Source: Batillaria attramentaria | Taxonomy: Eukaryota > Mollusca > Gastropoda > Batillariidae | Length of the DNA stretch: 64,000 nt | Direction: 5' to 3' | Assembly: GCA_018292915.2 (NCBI GenBank) | Contig: JACVVK020000168.1 | Span: forward strand, 832,501-896,500 | Shown: piece after piece, positions 21,016 to 30,687 of the stretch | Layout of the letters: every line of letters starts with the position of its first letter | Position numbering within the stretch: the stretch's first letter is position 1 | Notes under the pieces: generated by a model | Database searches by the model: none | The model's input: only the letters and a program-made list of their open reading frames with translations | Told to the model about the DNA's origin: nothing | Program-made: the position numbers and the translations under genes

Positions 21016-22683
21016 ATGAAGGTGACTTCGACAATCTGCGTGTTCCTGTTTCTCGCTACAGCGTACACCCTTGCTGGTCTGAATGCATTTCACACGCACG
21101 CACGCACGCACCTACGCACGCACGCACGCACGCACAAGGGACGGAACTCCTGTTTTCAGTCTCTTATCTGTTGACAACATTGTAATTACTGCCGTTTGTT
21201 AATTCTTTCAGTTACTAGATAATATTATATTCTATACCAATCAAAGAATTATAACACATTTTGATCTGGATAACACAGTCAACCGAGTACAGGAGCGTTT
21301 AACATTTACAGTCGAAAGGGATAGCCGAATGGTAATGCGTGGGAATTTCAATGCTTGGATCGTGAGTTTGAGTCCAGGCTGGGGCCAGATATTTGTGCCA
21401 ACCCTGTTTCGGGTCCGTCGATAACTCTAGGCCCCTGTGACGACGGCCAAGTCTGGTTAACCAATACCGAGCCGAGTTAAGTGATACCTAAGAAAAAACA
21501 AAAATACTCGTGACAAGGAAAGTGGACAGTTGCGAACAACTTTGAGATCCCCGTGTTATTTCACAGTGTGCACAGAAGCGGTGAAAACTGTTTCGAGATT
21601 ATCGCCTGCATGAGTTGTCCCCCGTGCCTACACAGACCCGCAGCATGCATGCATTTTTCGTGGCGGCTTTGTGCTCTGCCACGAAAAATGCGTGCTTGTT
21701 GCGGCAAGGGAGACAACTCATGCAGGCAATAATCTCGAAACAGGCTGAAAATGTACTGTGCTGGAGAATGCGACAGTTTTCTGTGCACACTGTGAAATAA
21801 CACGGGGACCTCCAAGTTGTTCGCAACTGCCCACTTTCCTTTCCACTGACCGAGTATTTTTGTTTTTTCCTTCTTAGGTATCACTGACCTCGGCTCGGTC
21901 TCGGTTAGCCCGACTCGTCGCAGGGGGTGGGAGTTATCGACGGACCCAGAAAAGGGTTGTATTTGTGCTGGCCTTTTCCCCCACATTGTCCCGCCTTTAA
22001 TATCACGCACACGTGGTAGAGAAGGACGTTACACTCCCGCCAAACACCCACCCACCCTTTTCACTGTTTTTCAGAGAGACAATGGAGTTTGACCAACGAT
22101 GGAAAATGTTACAGCAAGAGATCTAAAAGAAACGGTAAACAAACAAACAAACAAACAAACAAACAAACAAACAAACATTGGGGCGGTCGGTGGTCTAGTG
22201 GCTAAGAGACTTGTTACCAACGCGAGAGGTCAAATTCGAGTCCCTCTCGGGGAAAAGAATTTTTCCCTCCCGTACGCGACGGGCCGATCGTCGGGGGTTC
22301 TCTCCGGATACTCCGGCTTCCTCCCCTTCTGCTTTGGAAAATGTTCAGCCCATAAAATTTGAAAATAAATGCAATTCTAAATTCGGAAACTGAAATTGCT
22401 GAGCCGACCCTTCGCACCACGTGACTGTAATGTATTCATGTCCATTGTGTGAGAGAATGCCTATGGTTCACCCTCCAAGCGTGGTAAAGCCATAGCTGAA
22501 TATTGTTCGGTCCGTGCCATGATCGGATCGAGAGTAATATGGAAGCAAATATATAAAGACACGTAAATCAGTTATTAAAATCTGTAACAGTAACATCTAG
22601 AGAGTGTAATTCACCAATCTGTTTGAGTCGATAATGTTTATGTGAACTCGTGGGCGAAGTATATGCCGGAATGCGTGCGTGCG

Positions 22684-22741
<58 letters not shown>

Positions 22742-22875
22742 TCGCAGCACGTGACTGTAATGTGTTTATGTCCAGTGTGTGAGAGAATGCGTGTGATTCA
22801 CGTGAGCGTGCGTGTTGGGTTCAGTTCGCGGCGCTTTGAGCCGATTCATGAAATTGGGTAAAGCGCCTATACAAT

Positions 22876-22906
<31 letters not shown>

Positions 22907-24407
22907 GTTATTATTATTATTAAAGAAGAGACTTTAAGTCCTGTTTTATGTGGACAGTGGTGAGCATGCTGAGTTGTGACTATGGAGCAGAACTGATGGA
23001 GGCCATCACAGCGATAGAGACCCAGCTGCAGGAGCTTACTGCTCCAGCTCCGCCTGAGCCCGGTGAGTTTAGTAGACTATAATACATACTGCTGGAAGTT
23101 TTCACTAGCTTTTTCGTGTTCCACCTTATCGCTAATGTTCTTCACTCATTCAGCCCTACGCAGGTACATACACCTTGTGAGAAACCAGCCGTGTGGAAAT
23201 TTCCACTCTCACCCCATTGGCCAGGGTACTTAATATTCATGTTCTGCACTTCCTCTTCCTTTTTTTTGGAGTTAATCTGCACGTAGCTTGAGCAATTTGT
23301 GACACGCTACTGGAACATTGCTAGGAGTGCATGTGTACTTGTTAGGTACACCCATACTTCACGTGTGATTTGTATGGGTACAATGTTAAACCATGCGTGG
23401 GGAATTACGGGTTTTTACACCACTCGCCAGTGCTAATTTTCAGTGAGTTAACTTCGAGTGCTTTACGTCTGAAACTAGCAAGGAAACAGACAGCGAAAGT
23501 GTGAGTTATGACTTTCCATAACCCACTCAGTAGTTTACGAGTTCACAAAAACACTCTCCAGTTACGTCATCGGCCAGTGGCCTTGAAATGGAGATTTCTG
23601 ACCGTCTGCTAAAACCGCTGAAAATGGATAAAAAATGAGGTGATGTTGATTGCATTCGAAAAGACAATGCAGAGAACAGCAAAACAATAGAGCAAACACT
23701 GCCTGGAAACGCGTAACAAGACAGATAGCCACCAACATCGGCACAAAATGCCGGGAAGGAGACGAGTCGAGCACACGCACGACACACGAGCAGACGAAAA
23801 GGCAACACATGAGCAGACGAACTACTGTTTTCTGCCTACCGTGATGAAAATTCGAAGATATGGCCTCCACAATGTGAACCAAGTGAAACTTGGCGCTTTC
23901 ATGATCGACACCTCGCTGCAATGCATGTCGAATGTATTTCAATCTGCCCACGCGTACATTTTTGCCCCACTCGCAACGGAGGCTGACGCTCGCAGCCGGT
24001 TCTACACCGATACACGAATTTAGCGCAAGAATGTGGCCACGCAGATAGTTAACTTTGAAATAATTTTTTCATTGTTGAATGTACTGTGTTGGCAATTTGT
24101 TCCAACAGTGTCATCTTCACATTGAATGTTGTTCGTCAAACTCGTAAAACAAGACAGAACGCAGTGGTTCTGAATGGAACGTCTTCTTTTCGCGGTGTCG
24201 GTGGGAATGGTCTCTGTAAAAAAAAGTCTATGAAAAAATCAACACTTGGATCACTAAATTGGATTTTCTAAGAGAAAAGAGAAATAAACAGATTACATGA
24301 TTAGTTCTCTTTGGTGGCTTACAGCGAAAGACTAACCCCTCGATGATTCGATTGTTTGCGTAGCTACCTCGCCGGAGGCTCGGTAGCTACCCAAACAATC
24401 GAACCAT

Positions 24408-24469
<62 letters not shown>

Positions 24470-26059
24470 CTCATCGTAAATCGCTGTGTTATCTTTAAAC
24501 CACCCCGTTACACCGTGTACACTCCGTGATGTTTCAGTCTCATCAGATCTTGCCGTGCGACTGGCCCCGGGTGGTTTTGTGCAAGTGACAATCGGCGGGC
24601 AGGACGGCTACCTGTGTGCGCCCAGTCAGGATTATGGACCGGTGTTGGGTAACTTTCTGGAGGCGATGTGTGTGGTACAGTTAAGTCCTGAAGCCCTCAC
24701 ATGGTAAGTACCGGTATGTCACAGTAACGGGCTAAACTCCATGTTCTCACAGGTCTATGTTCTCACAGGTCTGTGTTCCCTGCTAGAGGGGTCACGGTTC
24801 AGTCATTTGGAACAGTCTGCCTTCCCATGTTCGCCATGCAGAGTCGACGGACTCTTTTAAAACCGCTTTGAAATCTCATTTCTTCCGGTTGTATAATACA
24901 GACTAACTACTCTACCGTCACTGTCACCATCGTTGTCATTTTACGATGTCGTGTTAGGATGTATCATAGCTGTGTGCATGTGTAGCGCCCCGGGTGTGGG
25001 GTCGTCGTGGTTGTCGGGAACGCTACAGATTTAGTTTAGTGAGCTACTCTGACATGTGTGTCTAGCATGACTGAAGTGCGAAAGAGTATTGCATCACATT
25101 GTCGGGCCTACGTGCCACACACATCTCAAACTTACACTATCTCACAAAAGAAACATATGAATCGTTAGATGTAATAAGGCAACACAGATTCGGCTCAAAA
25201 TATATGAGCGTGATGATTAATACTTGTCAGGCAACGAAGTAGAGACTACTAAAAACTACACTACAAATTTAACAAAAGAATGCGAAAAGAGACTAAATGA
25301 GCAGCAAAATGTGTGACGGGACAGTACAGCTGAAAGTAGCGGGGAGTGGACAAGTCCGTGAATGATGTAAACCGAGAGCGCGGTCACTCCGTGAATAAAA
25401 TTCCGTACTCAGCCAAGTGACCGTCAGTCAGCACTGAATGAAACAGACAATACACACTCGGTCGCGTGTGTGCTGCGTGTTACACAAGAAGCTGGGAAAC
25501 CTCCCTCTCTTACTGGGCATAAAACAAAGGAGCCTGACACTAGTCTCTCCAACTAGTATTAGGAAACGTTTTAACTCTGTCTTAACCAGGAGTACAAATT
25601 TACATTATTATTATTATTAAGTGGTGACGATGAGCAGTATAGTACAGGGCTTACGGACTCCCATGCAAACTGTTCTGCTAAGCTATGCATTGTTCATAAC
25701 TTTGAGTCTCAGTGGTAGTTTATATACGTCACCTTGAACGCGACGTACTGATGACGTACTGATGACGTACCGCGACGCCGATAAGTTAATGTATTCTTAT
25801 GAAACAGGAGGCAGTTTTGTATGGAGGGCCGTGTACGAACTTAGACCAATACAAACCAAAAGAATGTATAATACTTTGGTCTTATTACAGGGATGTTCCC
25901 GCCATGAATGAACCACTACCCGATCCTCCGGCATTCGATAAGTACTACTCGCTGGAGGAATGCACCGCTACGACTGGACAGGATCTTGCCGACTATAGCA
26001 GCTGCGTTAAAGAGGTCTCGACGGGATGCACCGTCGGCGTCAGAACCACCTGCGATTAA
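21016..26059 (+). CDS. secreted Cys-containing protein of unknown family (4 coding exons)
   Basis: Exons 21016-21076, 22958-23062, 24538-24703 and 25891-26059 join in phases 1, 1, 2 to a 166-residue protein. Exon 1 encodes a signal peptide (MKVTSTICVFLFLATAYTLA). The ATG has A at -3. The mature part starts VVSMLSCDYGAELMEA and has a Pro-rich hinge (APAPPEP). A segment LAPGGFVQVTIGGQDGYLC follows, and the Cys-rich tail is EECTATTGQD...TGCTVGVRTTCD. Seven cysteines are visible in the mature part. Donors 2 and 3 are GTGAGT and GTAAGT. The first donor (GTCTGA) is weak and is the least certain junction. I do not recognise the family. The 3' half lies in the right arm of an inverted duplication, and a truncated paralogue lies at 12685-13610. 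Intron 1 contains a 537-bp foldback element. AATAAA follows at 26180. Confidence 0.65.
21094..21138. repeat. (GCAC)n microsatellite
   Basis: Short GCAC array just inside intron 1 of the secreted-protein gene. Confidence 0.85.
21317..22063 (+). mobile_element. SINE family 2 interrupted by a foldback element
   Basis: The tRNA-like head and B-box (GTTTGAGTCCAGGCTGG) lie at 21317-21405. The 3' body, ending GACGTTACACTCC...CACCCACCC, resumes at 21950. The SINE phrase TATTTGTGC occurs on both sides of the insert (left near 21390, right near 21959), consistent with an insertion-associated duplication. Confidence 0.65.
21411..21947. mobile_element. 537-bp foldback (hairpin) element
   Basis: The left end GGGTCCGTCGATAACTC pairs with the right end GAGTTATCGACGGACCC. 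Complementarity continues inward almost to the centre near 21672 (TTTTTCGTGGC ... GCCACGAAAAA). Each arm is about 255 bp and imperfect. It has no coding capacity and lies in intron 1 of the secreted-protein gene. Transcribed, it would form a long double-stranded RNA stem. Confidence 0.85.
22136..22177. repeat. (ACAA)n microsatellite
   Basis: Regular ACAA run directly before a SINE head. Confidence 0.9.
22180..22450 (+). mobile_element. SINE family 1, 5' and middle part
   Basis: tRNA-like head with A-box (TGGTCTAGTGGCTAAGAG) and B-box-like (ATTCGAGTCCCTCTCGG). The body phrases TCGGGGGTTCTCTCCGG and AATAAATGCAATTCTAAATT follow. It diverges after GTGTGAGAGAATGC. Confidence 0.8.
22682..22740. 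repeat. (GT)n microsatellite
   Basis: Uninterrupted GT run adjoining a partial SINE. Confidence 0.95.
22741..22925 (+). mobile_element. SINE family 1, 3' half with (ATT)n tail
   Basis: Begins in CACGTGACTGTAATGTGTT and runs through GCGCTTTGAGCCGATTCATG to AAGCGCCTATACAATACTCA followed by (ATT)n at 22880-22922. Confidence 0.8.
23063..24537 (+). other. intron 2 of the secreted Cys-protein gene
   Basis: GTGAGT donor to TTTCAG acceptor. It holds a (GT)n tract at 24411-24468 but no other repeat or exon that I could identify. Confidence 0.6.
24790..24903 (+). mobile_element. 3' end of a non-LTR retrotransposon, copy in right arm
   Basis: Reads GHGSVIWNSLPSHVRHAEST, then FKTALKSHFFRLYNTD and a stop. 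This is the same CR1/L2-like tail as on the minus strand at 13380-13530. Confidence 0.75.
24987..25606 (+). mobile_element. 620-bp insertion, candidate solo LTR
   Basis: Present only in the right arm of the inverted duplication. It starts TGTAGCGCCCCGG and ends AAATTTACA, the TG...CA form of retroviral-type LTRs. Possible internal signals are GAATAAAATTCC and GCATAAAAC. No convincing target duplication is visible, so the LTR interpretation is tentative. Confidence 0.35.
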
Positions 26060-26293
26060 CTGAATCAGCCCTTGCCGTTTTAAGCGTTTGCATCCAGGTC
26101 TAAAATGCTGTAGTTCTCTATCAAAGTGTCGCAATTCTGTTTGATGTGGAATAACCATATAACCATATCTGACAAAAGAAATAAATCAATAACCAGCTGT
26201 AACTACGATGTCGTGAACTGTTTGAGACTGAAAACATCAGTTCCTCTCCTTGATCATCAGGTTTTCCAACGACAGCCGGAAACCGCTTAATTC

Positions 26294-26692
26294 GGCTACA
26301 GACCACTACGCTAAATATAGTACAAAATTTTTGCCCCTTTTAAAATTTGTGTGCAGAGTAAAAAAAAAATGGCAATCCGGTGCTTTTTGTTGGTTGGTAA
26401 TAGTAAAATTAGGGAAAAATGAGCCTGGCTTGTGGACTATTTGTATTCATGCCGCGCGGCTGGCACAGGACGACAGAAGAATTGGGGGGGGGGGGGGGGG
26501 GGATGTGGTCGCTGCTAACTTTGCCAAAAAGAAAAGGGAATATTGAAATTTGTTGAAATTTACTCTACACAAAAGTCTTTGGCTGCCTGATTTTTGTGAT
26601 TTCTTGGGTGAATTTTAAATCATTTCTAGGGTGTCATCTGCAACGTTATGTTTAAGAGGAATATGCAGCGTTTTCATGTGTGGTCTATAGCC
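26294..26692 (+). mobile_element. GGCTAC-type MITE (family R), copy 2
   Basis: Starts GGCTACAGACCAC and ends GGTCTATAGCC. A G-homopolymer (26485-26502) lies inside. It is the partner of copy 1 in the inverted duplication. Confidence 0.65.
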
Positions 26693-27130
26693 TGAATTCA
26701 TGCGAAACATTTGTGTATCTCCATCACAGGAGACTTCATTCATTGAATTATCCTGTTGTTGTAAACATTACTCTTCAAACCAGAAACCTGTGTGCAACTA
26801 GACAAACATCAGTCCCTACATTTTTGACCGGATACATTGCATATACATTACAAACATTCATTTACATTTCAAACACATCCATGACAGATGCAGGAGGGAC
26901 ATATTTGTCATGGATGCTTTGACATATTTGTCAGCAGGCCGTTTTCGAATTATGTTCAACTCGGCTTGAAAAAAATTACGAAAAGGAATTCCCTGTAAAA
27001 TAAAAAAAAAAACAACTAAGGTAAATATTCAAGTAAACGTACGGGAAAAAAAAAAAAATAGCGGACAGAACAAGTATGTGTTTGAGTCGTGTTGTCAACT
27101 GACACGGGAATGTGGTGCACAGTATCGCTA

Positions 27131-27134
<4 letters not shown>

Positions 27135-27200
<66 letters not shown>
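27135..27200. repeat. (CA)n microsatellite
   Basis: Pure CA run at the right border of the inverted-duplication arm. Confidence 0.95.
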
Positions 27201-27203
<3 letters not shown>

Positions 27204-27417
27204 CAATATAATGTTATTCAGATTTAGTCAGATGAAGCAAACACCCATGAAAAGAGAAGTTGACATACAGACAGAGACTTACACATACACACATTCACCC
27301 ACAGCACCAACACCAGGGCAACAATGGACACGCAACACCACACGAAAAAAATAGATTGATTTCAATTGTCCAAAACATACACCTACATCAAACCATGTAT
27401 GATTAAAATGAATAAAG

Positions 27418-27418
<1 letters not shown>

Positions 27419-27497
<79 letters not shown>
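27419..27497. repeat. (CA)n microsatellite
   Basis: CA run with one TA interruption. Confidence 0.95.
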
Positions 27498-27499
<2 letters not shown>

Positions 27500-27722
27500 A
27501 TATATATCTCCAAACATGTTTTACAACAGACTTGCCCAGGTAAGTAAGAATTAATGTAGTTAATGCATGCTGTCCCACAACGCCCCTCCTCTTCCCCCAC
27601 CCACCCCTACGCCCACCTTCACCCCCACCCCAATGCCCGACTAGCGCCGCACAAGAGAAGTCTCACGGCATGTTTGTGAATTACAAGCAGTGGGATTATG
27701 GGTACCGTGGGTTAGCCCTTTC

Positions 27723-28145
27723 GGTTACAGACCAGGAATAGCTTCCGGATCATGTAGTAACTACACTAAATATAGTAGAAAATCTTTGCCCCTTTTAAAA
27801 TTGTGTGCAGAGTAAAAACTAGCAATCCGGTGCTTTTTGTTGCCAGGTAATAGTAAAAGTAGGGAAAAATTAGCCTTGGCTTGTGGACTATTTGTATTCA
27901 TGCGCGGCTGGCAAAGGAGCCAGCAGACGTCCGTGGATGAGGGGGTATGTGGTCGCTGCCAAAATTGCCAAAAAACGGATCATTGGAATTTGTTGAAATT
28001 TACTCTACACAAGAGTCTTTGGCTGCCTGATTTTTGTGATATTTTTAGGTGAATTTTAAAGCATTTCTAGGGTGTCATATGCAACGTTATGTGTAAGAGG
28101 AATATATATCGTTTTCGTCCAAAATTGCATCTGTGGTACGTAACC
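27723..28145 (+). mobile_element. GGCTAC-type MITE (family R), copy 3
   Basis: Starts GGTTACAGACCAGGAATAGC and ends TGGTACGTAACC. It carries the family phrases TTGCCCCTTTTAAAATT and GGAATTTGTTGAAATTTAC. Confidence 0.7.
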
Positions 28146-28482
28146 TTTCCTCTTCTCAGACTGCAGTGAGCTAGACCGCTGGACGAAAGCGTCACAGTAC
28201 ACATCACAGGTTTGCACAGTAATGCATAATCAATGATAGTATATATATGTGTGTGTTGTGATTGTAAAATAACCCGCGGAAGTTTGCGTCGATGAAAAGT
28301 GTCTCACTGTCGACAGCGTGAATACAGTTATTGGTCATGAAGACAGTTTCACAAACTTAAGTGGTGTTTTTTTTTTTTTTTTCCCTCCTGAATAGACGTG
28401 CTTAAGCGGCTTTAGTGTTTGTGTTTGATGATATACACTATCATCAGACAACCATCAGTTGTGGAGCCTGAAGGAGCAGTGT

Positions 28483-28526
28483 GAGGTCTCTCTCTCTCTC
28501 TCTGTCTGTCTGTCTCTCTCTGTCTC

Positions 28527-28569
<43 letters not shown>

Positions 28570-28570
28570 T
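28483..28570. repeat. (TC)n/(TCTG)n microsatellite
   Basis: Interrupted TC/TCTG tract. Confidence 0.9.
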
Positions 28571-28616
28571 AGGGGAAGGTACTGGCGTTTATTTTCTTTT
28601 AAATACCAGAAACTTG

Positions 28617-28745
28617 GGACAGTCGGTGGTCTAGTGGTTATAAGGCCTCATCACCAATGGAAGTGATCAGGTTCCAGTCCCACTTGGGGCAAACAATTAA
28701 ATTCTCTCTCGTACAAAACGGTAACCAACGAAATGAGAGACCGTT
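28617..28745 (+). mobile_element. SINE family 1, 5' half
   Basis: Head GGTGGTCTAGTGGTTATAAG and B-box-like CAGGTTCCAGTCCCACTTGG. The 3' half of apparently the same insertion resumes at 29345 after a nested element. Confidence 0.65.
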
Positions 28746-28914
28746 TCTAAGGGAGGTCACTCCAAAAAAAAAAAAAAAAAAAACCACACAAAAAACAACA
28801 ACAACATGGTAACGGCTAGCAACGGAGGAACAGAAGGAAGATTCCGTACACTACTGACTGTTACGAATTTGGTCGTAGCGCGGCAGTTGGGACTGAAATC
28901 GTTTGGGCGAAGGA

Positions 28915-29344
28915 CAAAGACACACAGGGTCGCAAAATGCCTATATATTCCATATTAGCCTCAGGCATCATAGTCACCCCCCAAAATGCTTCAGTCTAGA
29001 AACAATTACTACCATGAACAGACCACTCTAAGGCACGCACCTGACGGGAGGTTAGAAAAAATTGATTGTCTCCTAGATCCTTTCCGCTCAGACCTCACTG
29101 GAGTAATGCACGTCTACTTTCTCTTTAGCCCAGAGAGGCAGTTCACACAAATCCGCTTGCCCCACAAGTGCTCGACCTCTCTGCAAAAAGTCCCAGCGTC
29201 ACTGGCAGCTTGCCTGTTTTTGCGACCGCCGGGCACGCACCTTGACCTACATAACACAGTCACGAAAATCACGCTTTTTCCTGACAACAAAAAATCACTA
29301 CAGACTAGCACACTTGCCAGATAAACACCAAACATGACCCCAAG
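28915..29344 (-). mobile_element. MITE-like repeat, related to 44104-44583
   Basis: The minus strand matches the plus-strand element at 44.1-44.6 kb over most of its length (TAGGTCAAGGTGC..., GGAGTAATGCACGTCT complement and others). It lies between the two halves of a family 1 SINE, so it appears nested. Confidence 0.6.
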
Positions 29345-29625
29345 ACCAAGGGGTCCTCTCCGGGTACTCAGGCTACCTGCCCCCTCTGCCGCTTTGGAAA
29401 TGTTCAGCCCACCAAATTTGAAAAATAAATGCAAATCTAAATTCCGATATATAAATAGCCGAGCTGACTCTTCGCAGCACGTGATTGTAATGTGTTTATG
29501 TCCAGTGTGTGAGAGAATGCGTGTGATTCACGTGATCGTGCGTGTTGGGTTCAGTTCGCGGCGCTTTGAGCCGATTCATGAAATTGGGTAAAGCGCCTAT
29601 TACTCAATACTTATAATTACTTAAA
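29345..29625 (+). mobile_element. SINE family 1, 3' half
   Basis: GGGGTCCTCTCCGGGTACTC through CACGTGATTGTAATGTGTTT and GCGCTTTGAGCCGATTCATG to an AT-rich end. Confidence 0.75.
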
Positions 29626-29715
29626 AAATGTAACCCTAGAGCTAGTTTAGTTTGAGGTTAGACTCTAACCCGGGGCTAAACTCCCTTACCTCTACTTCTA
29701 AATGCGGAGCCTGAA
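29626..29715 (+). mobile_element. right-end fragment of CAGGGCCC-type (hAT-like) MITE
   Basis: TAACCCTAGAGCTAGTTTAG and TAACCCGGGGCTAAACTCCC match the right half of the element at 60212-60537. Confidence 0.6.
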
Positions 29716-30570
29716 ACCTACCATTAAACCAGAGAGCCAAGGTAAATATTTTTAGTATCTAATAATTTCCTGGCGTGGTTGTATTACATTCTTTCATGTG
29801 TGGAATTTGTAACTCCTGACGCGCCACTTCCATAATCATGTCAAGTCTTCCCAGCAGACCTTTGAGCTCCAGTGTAGAATCTAACGCCTTAAAAATTCTC
29901 TCAGCTTGTGATCTTCCGAGCTGACTCGTACTCTGTGGTGCGATAAGATAACGTTAATGTGACCTACTTTAACAATGCATGTATGATGATAATTTCAGCA
30001 TTTATCTTGGCCAGCCATGCTTCCTGACGGGAAAATTGAATTATCCTTCGAGGAATTAATACATTAATAACAAAACTGATAACTGAAACTGACATGAAAA
30101 TGCTAGCAACAAGCAGAGGGCTTTGGGAACAGTAGGCAAATGTTGACCTGTGTGTCTGAACTTGTAATGTATTAATAATTTATTATTAATTATAATATGG
30201 TTTATCCAAGGTTGGAATTCGGAAACTGGCAGTATGTTCTTAGGTCCATAATTATTAACACATCGCGTACTGTGCAAAGGAATTCCCGTTCTTCCGTCTG
30301 TCTCTTCCTTCCACGTGTGTCTTTTCATTCATTGTGCTTGTCTTGTACTGTCACATGTCATTTTAACCCAAGCGTTACTGAGCTTTCAGTCTTTTACACT
30401 TGATTTTGACTGAGACGAGGAATAGGTTCCTGCGCATTTTACTTGGCACGAATAGAGTTAAACTGCACGGGAGAATATGCAAATCGGTCCATGACCCTGC
30501 CAAGCCTAGTAAGTGTAATAATAATCATATCGCACAAGTTGCAAGCGGATTGGCAGGAATGTCCAGCCAC
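29716..30570. other. gene-free stretch upstream of the secreted PCBD gene
   Basis: AT-rich unique sequence. No exon or named repeat recognised. Confidence 0.5.
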
Positions 30571-30577
30571 TATATAA
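30571..30577 (+). promoter_or_regulatory. candidate TATA box of the secreted PCBD gene
   Basis: TATATAA lies 117 bases before the ATG at 30688, a plausible core-promoter spacing with a short 5'UTR. Confidence 0.4.
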
Positions 30578-30687
30578 TAATATAGCCAGGTTGTCAGCCA
30601 CGTCCACAGTGAGACTGTATCTAAAATAACTGCAAGACGGAAGGCTGTGGCGTGTACATTATACAGCAGTCCACACAGAAAGCAACG

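Larger units (their letters stand above)
24650..27135. repeat. right arm of the large inverted duplication
   Basis: Inverted counterpart of 11630-13620. It contains the exon 3 donor, a LINE 3' end, exon 4, a GGCTAC-type MITE and AT-rich flank in mirror order. A block of about 620 bp (24987-25606) is present only here. Confidence 0.85.
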
